From NCBI RefSeq assembly GCF_011067745.1, contig NZ_JAAMPJ010000008.1, positions 62,001 to 126,000 of the forward strand: a DNA stretch of 64,000 bases, given 5' to 3'. Position numbers and translations under genes: made by a program. The notes below the pieces were generated by a model that searched no databases, had not been told where the DNA came from, and saw nothing but the letters and a program-made list of their open reading frames with translations. Below, piece by piece: positions 57,704-64,000 of the stretch. Numbering within the stretch: position 1 is the stretch's first letter; each line of letters begins with the position of its first letter. The stretch comes from Lentzea alba (GTDB lineage: Bacteria > Actinomycetota > Actinomycetes > Mycobacteriales > Pseudonocardiaceae).

Positions 57704-60310
57704 CTATTCGAAGACGTTGAAGTCCCTGGTGGTCCACAGACCCAGCAGGTCGGCCACTTCCCCGGACAGGGCTTCGAACAGCATCCAGTGGAAGGCCGGG
57801 CCCCTGTGTTCCGCAGCGCGGCTCTCGGCGAGTTCGCTGAGCACTGTGGTCGGCGCGAACGGCAGGGTGAAGCCGAAGTCGACGTAGGCCTCCAGGTAAG
57901 GCAGGCACAGCAGGAACTCGAGGTCGGGACACAGCTTGCCGCGCGGCGCGAGCCGCAGGGGCAGCGCCAGGTCGTGGTTGAGAATCCAGTCGTTGTAGGA
58001 GATCCACGCCTGTTTGGACCGGGCCATCTGTGCGGCCAGCCGGCGTGCCTCGGCCTCGTCGACTGAGCTGGCGTCGTCCGGGGAGAGCAGGGTCGTGACC
58101 GGTGCCGGGATGATCTCGCCGAGGAACGAGACGTGCTCGAAGAGCGAGTGATTGCCCCGGAGCGTTACGAGTGTGTTGAGGTCGGTGAGGTCGTCCATGT
58201 CGCGCAGCCAAGGCCACGGCGTGCGGGGCGAGTCGCCATCGGGTGCGCGCCAGTAGATGTCGTGGAGTTCCGAGCGCAGCTCCGCGTCGACGCCTGTGCA
58301 TCCGAGCAGCCCGCGGACGAGCACGGGAATGCCGGGGTTGCGTTCGTCGTACAGCCGGGCGGCGTCCTCGACCACCGCCCGGCGAACGTTGTCGCGGTTG
58401 GTGGGCAGGCTCGTCGACAGGCAGTACTCCAGGGCGATGTCCTCGACGAGGATGAAGCTGAACGCGGAGTACGAAGTCCGGCTGTCGTGAGGGGCGGCGA
58501 CGGCTTGGCGGAGGGCGGCGATCGCGATGCCGCGCACGACGTCCGGTCGAGGAGTCAGGTAGCCGAGTGTGCGAGCGGCGAAGTCCAGTTCGCCGTCGTG
58601 GATCGCGTGGGACAGCACGTCGTCGGCCCCGTCCTCGACGTTGCGGTCGTGCAGCTGCAGAGCCACTCGCGAGACGACGTCCCAGGCGCCTTCGTTGACG
58701 TGGGAACGCAGAGCCGACCACAAAGAAGAAGCCGTGGTGTGCTTGCGCACCAGGTGTTCTGCGGCGAAGTACTCCATGAAGGTGCGGTGCGTGAAGCCGA
58801 ACAACGGCTCGGAAGCGTTCGCGCCCACGTCGGTCAGGATCCAGGCGCGGCCGGTGCAGAACTCGGTGAAGCGTTCGGCGGCGCCCTCGGCCTCGTCCGG
58901 GTCGAAGGACTTCGCCACCAGGTAGTTGGTCAGCAGCCGCACGATTCGGCTGCGCGGCAACGCGCCCGCGAGCTCAGGGCCGTCGAACAGGTACCAGGCC
59001 AGGTGTTGCACGGCGGCGCGCAGACGGCCCTGGAACTGCACGGGCAGGGTGATGCCGCGCATGGAGTCCCAGCGGTCGAAAAGCATCACGGCGCAACGTT
59101 CGTAGACCTGGGCGAGGTTGCGCGGCAGGTAGTGCTCGCTGGAGTACATGGCGCACAACAGGGCCAGCAGCAACGGGTTGCGGCGCAGCTCCTCGATCTC
59201 GGTGCTCTCGCTGAGGAACGCCTCGGCAAGCCGGGCCCGCTCGTGGGCGGGCGTTGCGGCGTCCAGGGCGAACCAGCGGGTGGCGTAGTCGGCCACCTGG
59301 CCGGAGTCGAAGTCGTCGACGGTGCCCGCGGTGAAGAGCGTCGAGCTCAGGGGTGCTTCCGAGTAACCGACCTTGCGCGCGGTCACGACGATCGGGGTCA
59401 GCGGGTACTGGTGGGCGAAGCCCTCGACGAGACGGACCACGCGGCGGCGCAGTTCGGGTTGCACCAGTTCGTCCAGGCCGTCCAACACCACCACCGCGCG
59501 GCCGTTGCGCAGCAGGTATTCCACGGCGTCGCGTGGGGGAGTGAGGTTGTAGGGGTCGCTGCAGATGTGTTCGAGGTACTTCAGCAGCTCGCGGCCGCCG
59601 GTGCGGAACGAGGCGGTGAAGTCGCGCAGCACCAGCAGGAACGGCACGCGCTCGGTCGCGTCCAGGGCGATGTCGTGGGTCAGTTTTCCGGTCAGCGTGG
59701 ACTTTCCGGCGCCGGGGTCGCCGAGCAGCACGGTGCGGCGGCCGGGCGAGGTCAGGGAGGAGACGGCGAGGTCGGGCGACAGGGTCGGGCGCACGTACAG
59801 CTCGTCGTACGGCACGGAGCGGCTGACCCCGATGTGCGGTAACCGCATCTCGCCGTGCATGGCCGCCACGCGCGCACGCAGCTGCGCCGCGTAGGAGTGG
59901 AAGTCCGCCAACGTCGGCGCGCGTCGCAGCACGAGCGTGTTGTTCTTGACGGCACTGGCCAGGTGCGCGACGCCTACCGCGGTGGGGGTGTCGAGATCGT
60001 TGGCCTGCAACGGCTCAACCGAGACCAACGCCTCGAACAGGCCCTTGGGATCGGCCGACGCACCGGACAGGCGCAGGCCCTGGACGATCTGTTCGCGCAG
60101 GTCGGCGGACAGGCCGGGATCGACCGAGCCGCGCATCGCCCGCCACAGCACCACCTGGCGGGCGATCTCGGCGAAGTCCGGGGACTCCAGGTAGCTCAGG
60201 AGGACCGGGTCGAGGTCGGGCGGGGGAGGAACGAGCTGGGAGAGCCTGGGGGCGAGCTGGTTGCTGACGGACACGACGATGCGGCCGACCGCCGCGTCCA
60301 GACTCGCCAC
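57704..60310 (-). CDS. NACHT-domain STAND NTPase (first of pair)
   Basis: An 868-residue protein from GTG 60310. This start has GGAGG five bases upstream; an earlier TTG at 60322 has no ribosome site. N-terminal helical domain, then MRLPHIGVSRSVPYDELYV. P-loop GDPGAGKST at 197-205, VVVLDGLDELVQPELRRR, IVVTARKVGYSEAPLSS, and FTHRTFMEYFAAEHLVRKH. Its N-terminal half and NACHT module match the neighbour block by block; the C-terminal thirds differ, so the two may sense different cues. The neighbour begins 10 bases after its stop, and HelD ends 19 bases before its start. Confidence 0.88.
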   Translation of the reverse strand: MASLDAAVGRIVVSVSNQLAPRLSQLVPPPPDLDPVLLSYLESPDFAEIARQVVLWRAMRGSVDPGLSADLREQIVQGLRLSGASADPKGLFEALVSVEPLQANDLDTPTAVGVAHLASAVKNNTLVLRRAPTLADFHSYAAQLRARVAAMHGEMRLPHIGVSRSVPYDELYVRPTLSPDLAVSSLTSPGRRTVLLGDPGAGKSTLTGKLTHDIALDATERVPFLLVLRDFTASFRTGGRELLKYLEHICSDPYNLTPPRDAVEYLLRNGRAVVVLDGLDELVQPELRRRVVRLVEGFAHQYPLTPIVVTARKVGYSEAPLSSTLFTAGTVDDFDSGQVADYATRWFALDAATPAHERARLAEAFLSESTEIEELRRNPLLLALLCAMYSSEHYLPRNLAQVYERCAVMLFDRWDSMRGITLPVQFQGRLRAAVQHLAWYLFDGPELAGALPRSRIVRLLTNYLVAKSFDPDEAEGAAERFTEFCTGRAWILTDVGANASEPLFGFTHRTFMEYFAAEHLVRKHTTASSLWSALRSHVNEGAWDVVSRVALQLHDRNVEDGADDVLSHAIHDGELDFAARTLGYLTPRPDVVRGIAIAALRQAVAAPHDSRTSYSAFSFILVEDIALEYCLSTSLPTNRDNVRRAVVEDAARLYDERNPGIPVLVRGLLGCTGVDAELRSELHDIYWRAPDGDSPRTPWPWLRDMDDLTDLNTLVTLRGNHSLFEHVSFLGEIIPAPVTTLLSPDDASSVDEAEARRLAAQMARSKQAWISYNDWILNHDLALPLRLAPRGKLCPDLEFLLCLPYLEAYVDFGFTLPFAPTTVLSELAESRAAEHRGPAFHWMLFEALSGEVADLLGLWTTRDFNVFE

Positions 60311-60329
60311 CCAGGCCTCCAAACGTTCG

Positions 60330-62597
60330 TTACGAAACGTCCTTCAGCCGGGATAGCACATCGGGCAGCGTTCCGGTGTGCACGACGCCGAGTCGTTGTG
60401 TGGCCCGGGTCAGCGCGACGTACAGGTCCGACGCGCCGCGCGGGGACTCCTCGAGGATTCCGTCCGGGTCGACCACGACCACCGAATCGAACTCCAGGCC
60501 CTTCGCGTCGGTCACGCCGAGCACCACGACCTGGGCCTCTTCCAGGTCGTTGCCCAGCGACGACCCCGGCACGGCGGAGACCACGGCCTCGCCCACCGGC
60601 GACAGCAGGGCGGCCGGCACGATCACCGCCACCTTGCCGTCACCGACCGCGGCGACCTCACCGGAGATCAGCGCGGGCACCTCGGCGGCGAACGACGACA
60701 CCGACGAGACCCAGGGCGGCACCCCGGTTTCGCGCACGGACGTCGGCGGCACCAGGGCGGAGTCCACCGACGCGAGCACGTCCGCGGCCACCTCCATGAT
60801 CTCGGCGGGCGTGCGGTAGTTGACCGAGAGCTCGGTGAGGCGCCAGCGGTTCTGCACGTAGGGGGACAGCACCGAACCCCACGACGTGGCGCCGCCGATG
60901 TCACCGGTCTGCGCGATGTCGCCCACGACCGTCATGGACTTGCTGGGACAGCGGCGCATCAGCGTGCGCCACGCCATCGCCGACAGCTCCTGGGCCTCGT
61001 CCACGATGATGTGGCCGAACGTCCACGTGCGGTCGGCGGCGGCACGTTCCGCGGCGGTCTCGTAGCGGTCCACGCCGTGGCGCTCGGCCAGGCGGTAGGC
61101 GTCCATCAGGTCCGTGGCCATCAGGATGTCCGGGTCCGCGTCGTCCTCGAGGTCGAGGATGTCGAGAACGCCCTGGGCGTACTCGATGGCCTGGCGGCGC
61201 TGGCGTTCGGCACGGGCCTTGGCCTCGGTGTCGTCCTCGCCGAGCAGTTCGGCGGCCTCGTCCAGCAACGGCACGTCCGCCGGGGTCCAGTCGTCCGAGG
61301 TGCGCTGCAGCAGGTCGCGTTCCTCGCGGGTGAACTTCGACATCGCGCGATTGCGGCGCTTCGGGTTCGCGTACAGCTCCGAGAGCAGCGAGAACGGGGT
61401 CAGCACCGGCCACAGCGACGAGATCGCGGCCTGCACCTCCTCGGACTCGCGGAGCTCGCGGCGGATGTCGTCCATGTCCGCCTTGTCGAGCAGGTGCCCG
61501 CCCAACCGGTTGGCGACCATGCCGGACAGCGTCGAGATGATCTCGCGGGCGAACGTGCGGCGGGCCTCGTTGTGCGGGCGGCGCGTCCGGCGCGCCCTGC
61601 CTCGCGCGTCGGCGATCGCCCGGCGGTCCAGGCGCAGCACGTCGTTGTCGAAGCGGATCTCGACGGAAGGCGGCGCCTCCTGGCGGTCGCGCACGGCCGC
61701 GGCGATCACGTCCGCCATCTGGATCCGGCCCTTGATGGCCGCGGCGGCAGCGGACTCGCGACCGGTCGCCGTCAGGTTGGGGTAGAGCTCGCCGACGGTG
61801 GACAGCAGCACGCCGGTCTCACCCAGCGACGGCAGGACCTGACTGATGTAACGCAGGAACGTCGTGTTCGGGCCGACCACGAGCACGCCGCGTTTCGCCA
61901 GCTGCCGACGGTGCGTGTACAGCAGGTAGGCGGCACGGTGCAGGGCCACCGCGGTCTTGCCGGTACCCGGACCGCCCTGCACGACGACGACGCCGTTGAG
62001 CTCGGACCGGATGATGACGTCCTGCTCGGCCTGGATCGTCGCGACGATGTCGCTCATCTGGCCGGTGCGCGACTCGTTCAACGCGGCGAGCAGCGTCGCC
62101 TCGCCGGTCAGCGACTCGCTGCGGGTCACGTCGGCCGAGTTGATGTCGAGCACCTCGTCGTCGAGGCCGATCACCTTGCGCGAGCGCGTCCGCAGGTGCC
62201 GGCGCCGCCGCACGCCGTCGGGCGAGGCCGCGGTGGCGAGGTAGAACGGCCTGGCGGCGGGTGCGCGCCAGTCCATCAGCAGCGGCTCGTATTCCTTGTC
62301 CTCGTCGAAGAGACCGATTCGGCCGATGTAGAAGCGGTCACCGTTGTGAAAATCGAGCCGGCCGAACGCCAGGCCGTTCTCCACCGCGCTGTACTGAGCC
62401 AATTGATCCGTGTACATGGCGACGGAGGTGTCTCGCTCGGACCGCATCTGGTGCGTGCCGCCAGTTTGTCGCAACGATTGTGCGAGTCGTTTCGACGTCT
62501 GTTCGCGGAGGTCGTCGAGCCGGCCGTACAACATGGCCACGTATTCCTGCTCCGGCTCCATTTCGGCGAGCCGGAGGTCATCGGAGGGGCTTGACAA
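60330..62597 (-). CDS. helD: HelD-type RNA polymerase recycling ATPase
   Basis: A 755-residue protein from TTG 62597 with GAGG upstream; ATG at 62561 is an alternative. UvrD-like SF1 core: VVVQGGPGTGKTAVALHRA (P-loop 208-215), IIVDEAQELSAMAW, VVGDIAQTGDIGGATSW, LSVNYRTPAEI, VLGVTDAKGLEFDSVVVVD, DLYVALTRATQRL. An N-terminal coiled region (EYVAMLYGRLDDLREQTSKRLAQ) and FYIGRIGLFDEDKEYEPLLMDWRAPAARPFY are typical of HelD, which removes stalled or antibiotic-bound RNA polymerase. No rifamycin-associated element was seen upstream. First gene of an operon with two NACHT genes. Confidence 0.9.
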   Translation of the reverse strand: MSSPSDDLRLAEMEPEQEYVAMLYGRLDDLREQTSKRLAQSLRQTGGTHQMRSERDTSVAMYTDQLAQYSAVENGLAFGRLDFHNGDRFYIGRIGLFDEDKEYEPLLMDWRAPAARPFYLATAASPDGVRRRRHLRTRSRKVIGLDDEVLDINSADVTRSESLTGEATLLAALNESRTGQMSDIVATIQAEQDVIIRSELNGVVVVQGGPGTGKTAVALHRAAYLLYTHRRQLAKRGVLVVGPNTTFLRYISQVLPSLGETGVLLSTVGELYPNLTATGRESAAAAAIKGRIQMADVIAAAVRDRQEAPPSVEIRFDNDVLRLDRRAIADARGRARRTRRPHNEARRTFAREIISTLSGMVANRLGGHLLDKADMDDIRRELRESEEVQAAISSLWPVLTPFSLLSELYANPKRRNRAMSKFTREERDLLQRTSDDWTPADVPLLDEAAELLGEDDTEAKARAERQRRQAIEYAQGVLDILDLEDDADPDILMATDLMDAYRLAERHGVDRYETAAERAAADRTWTFGHIIVDEAQELSAMAWRTLMRRCPSKSMTVVGDIAQTGDIGGATSWGSVLSPYVQNRWRLTELSVNYRTPAEIMEVAADVLASVDSALVPPTSVRETGVPPWVSSVSSFAAEVPALISGEVAAVGDGKVAVIVPAALLSPVGEAVVSAVPGSSLGNDLEEAQVVVLGVTDAKGLEFDSVVVVDPDGILEESPRGASDLYVALTRATQRLGVVHTGTLPDVLSRLKDVS

Positions 62598-62620
62598 CTT
62601 GCCTCATTTCTCGATACAAT
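62591..62620 (+). promoter_or_regulatory. Near-consensus housekeeping promoter on plus strand
   Basis: TTGACA at 62591-62596, 18 bases, then TACAAT at 62615-62620. It points away from helD across an AT-rich 85-base gap and into the MarR gene antisense. No plus-strand ORF follows closely. It may drive a small RNA or antisense transcript, or be accidental. Confidence 0.5.
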
Positions 62621-62705
62621 ACGGCGTCGAATTCCGAATCCTCGGCCGTATGCAGTTAATTAAACACTGCCTGCCCGCACCCCGTCCCGCGTGAGCGCAG
62701 ACTGT

Positions 62706-63134
62706 CTAATCTACACGCATATCGGCGTGATGCAGGTACGCCTTCCGCAGCAGTGTGGTGAGTTCAACGCGCTCCTGCGTCGTCAACGGCGCCAGCAACT
62801 CCTCTTCATGTGCCCGAGCCGCGTCCAGGCGGTCGCGTAGTGCCTCTCTGCCCGCGTCGGTGATCGCCACGGTGAACCGTCTCCGGTCCCGGTCGTCCCG
62901 TTTGCGCTGGGCGAACCCCTGCCGTTCGAGATCGTCGAGCACCGACACCAGGTCGCTCGGGTCCATCCGCACCCCGTCGCTGATCCGCTTCTGCGCCACC
63001 GCCTCCTGGTCCACCAGGAACGCCAGCACCGTCACGTGAGGGCCGCGCAGGCTGTTGCGCGCGAGCCTGCGGGCTTCCCTGACCAGCTGGAGCATCAGGT
63101 AGCTGGGGAGATGCAGAAGCTGATCAATGCTCAT
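62706..63134 (-). CDS. MarR family regulator
   Basis: A 142-residue regulator from ATG 63134; an open frame runs further upstream to 63260 without family signal. HTH and wing: ALVDQ-like helix VLAFLVDQEAVAQKRISDGVRMDPSDLVSVLDDLERQGFAQRKRDDRDRRRFTVAITDAGREALRD. Upstream of helD on the same strand, with 108 bases between, so it may or may not act on the helD operon. Divergent from the membrane protein gene. Confidence 0.88.
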   Translation of the reverse strand: MSIDQLLHLPSYLMLQLVREARRLARNSLRGPHVTVLAFLVDQEAVAQKRISDGVRMDPSDLVSVLDDLERQGFAQRKRDDRDRRRFTVAITDAGREALRDRLDAARAHEEELLAPLTTQERVELTTLLRKAYLHHADMRVD

Positions 63135-63269
63135 GTAGTCAGCATAGAAAAGATCTGTCCCCCGATCGTGGATAGCGCTGCGTGATGAACGCGCCTGGAC
63201 CAGCGCCGTGCGGGTGAGCGTTGGGGTGACGTTTCTCCGCAAACCACCTGGAGGCGGCATGGTGGGGGT

Positions 63270-63872
63270 ATGACGCGTGCGGAGATCGTCCGGCTCGCCC
63301 GTTGCGTGGTGCGCCGGCCCAGGTGGCAGCTCGTCGTGGCGGTCCTGCTCTCCGCGTGGACACTCGCGTGGGTGCTGGGCCAGCTCGCCGAGCGCCCTCT
63401 CACTCCGCTCGGCGTGCTCGCCTGGACCGGCATTCCGCTCGATTCGGCATCCCTATGGGCGCGCGAACGCGTCGAGATCCTCGCCTGGTTCGCGACGATA
63501 GGGGGTCTGAGCTGGGCGGCCACCACCGAACGAGGTCAGCTGCCGGCGCTCGCGGGCTGGTTCGCGGTGCTGGTCGCGGGGGAAGCGGCGGGATACCAGC
63601 ACGCGGTCCAGCGGGCGATGCTCAGCATGGTCGTGTTCCTGGTCATCCTCGCGGCCGTGTCGCTCACCGGGCGGCGCGCGTTCGTCGTCGACCGCGTCGC
63701 CGTCATCCCCAAGGACGTGCTGCGCGCCGGCATCACGGCCGCCGTGCTGACCGCCGTCGTCCCCCTCATCGCGCCCGGTCTGGCCCTGACGCGTCTCATT
63801 AGGCCCTATGTGACGAAACCGCCGCGGCCGCTCAGGCGGGTTGACGCACCCCTGCTGCGGGAAACCGGATGA
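63270..63872 (+). CDS. Membrane protein, unknown
   Basis: A 200-residue protein from ATG 63270. About five hydrophobic segments, with a basic N-terminus (RLARCVVRRPRW) and a Pro/Arg-rich C-terminal tail (TKPPRPLRRVD). Rich in Trp at helix ends. No motif recognised. The next gene starts 1 base after its stop, suggesting a unit of small membrane proteins. Confidence 0.7.
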   Translation: MTRAEIVRLARCVVRRPRWQLVVAVLLSAWTLAWVLGQLAERPLTPLGVLAWTGIPLDSASLWARERVEILAWFATIGGLSWAATTERGQLPALAGWFAVLVAGEAAGYQHAVQRAMLSMVVFLVILAAVSLTGRRAFVVDRVAVIPKDVLRAGITAAVLTAVVPLIAPGLALTRLIRPYVTKPPRPLRRVDAPLLRETG

Positions 63873-63873
63873 C

Positions 63874-64000
63874 GTGAACGACTACCTGCCACCCCCGGCG
63901 CCCCCGCGCAGTGCGCTGACACTGCGGTTGTGGCTCGCCGGGTTCGGGCTGGTCTTCAACTCGGTCGCCGGGTGGCTGGCGCTGCGAGCTGACCTCGTCT
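63874..64000 (+). CDS. Start of a membrane protein gene, cut by window
   Basis: GTG at 63874, one base after the preceding TGA. The 42 visible residues begin VNDYLPPPAPPRSALTLRLW and enter a hydrophobic segment (LAGFGLVFNSVAGWLAL). The rest lies beyond the window. Good codon use supports it as coding. Confidence 0.6.
   Translation, partial: MNDYLPPPAPPRSALTLRLWLAGFGLVFNSVAGWLALRADLV

Noticed and set aside
58133..59842. 569-codon open frame antisense to the first NACHT gene
   Set aside because: Same artefact; NACHT motifs on the minus strand are complete.
60378..62594. 738-codon open frame antisense to helD
   Set aside because: Composition artefact; repetitive His, Arg and Gly, no domain, and helD has all motifs on the other strand.
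62598..62705. Rifamycin-associated element upstream of helD
   Set aside because: The expected inverted repeat with GGGGCTTGC-like arms was looked for and not seen.

Overview
The window is high-GC actinobacterial DNA with strong G/C third-position bias, GTG and TTG starts, and many ATGA or GTGA start/stop overlaps. AfsR/SARP and LuxR STAND regulators, a DUF5753 protein, a SAV2177-type (DUF574) methyltransferase, P450-ferredoxin pairs, a TnpB element and an MpaB-type oxygenase point to a filamentous actinomycete, most likely Pseudonocardiales (Lentzea, Saccharothrix or Amycolatopsis-like). The genus cannot be fixed from sequence alone. I see no replication origin, rRNA, CRISPR array or prophage. 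No gene-free stretch exceeds about 300 bases. The longest gaps (34638-34915 and 35876-36169) hold hairpins and a promoter.

Layout. 0-12 kb: membrane proteins, an exported serine hydrolase with peptidase E, then a YdcF-dgt unit. The dgt and dnaG genes, often near neighbours in actinobacteria, are separated by a serpin, an HTH-less DUF5753 protein and an ECF41 stress unit (sigma factor, Tat-exported dioxygenase, carboxymuconolactone-decarboxylase-like protein with an ECF41-type promoter, methyltransferase). 12-24 kb: tam, two tRNA genes, a degraded gene, a TetR/SDR pair with duplicated operators, an AraC/MFS pair, xthA and a four-gene two-component operon that includes a 43-residue lipoprotein. 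22.9-31 kb: an HTH-less TPR regulator, a Zn-ribbon protein, a STAS protein, a LuxR STAND regulator, a perfect 26-bp palindrome, an LCP ligase and a solitary TnpB element. 30-39 kb: an operon with a GT2 synthase carrying a degenerate deacetylase domain, a TetR-P450-ferredoxin operon, a second TPR protein and an AfsR-type SARP with direct repeats at its promoter.

39-50 kb: a scramblase-like protein, then an overlapping ABC-F / P450 / ferredoxin operon preceded by a ten-codon leader ORF and hairpin that look like antibiotic-sensing attenuation. Next come a TetR/FAD-monooxygenase pair with three operator copies, a bacterial nitric oxide synthase, an APC permease and the three-gene proton-pumping transhydrogenase. 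50-64 kb: a degenerate GGDEF/EAL protein, a DUF574 methyltransferase, an MFS/MarR pair, two FluC fluoride channel subunits, and an operon of a HelD-type RNA polymerase recycling ATPase followed by two paralogous NACHT NTPases.

The best candidates for new biology are the HelD-NACHT-NACHT operon, the ABC-F leader, the ECF41 unit and the dead-deacetylase synthase. All functional links are inferences from gene order and motifs. No database search or computation was run.
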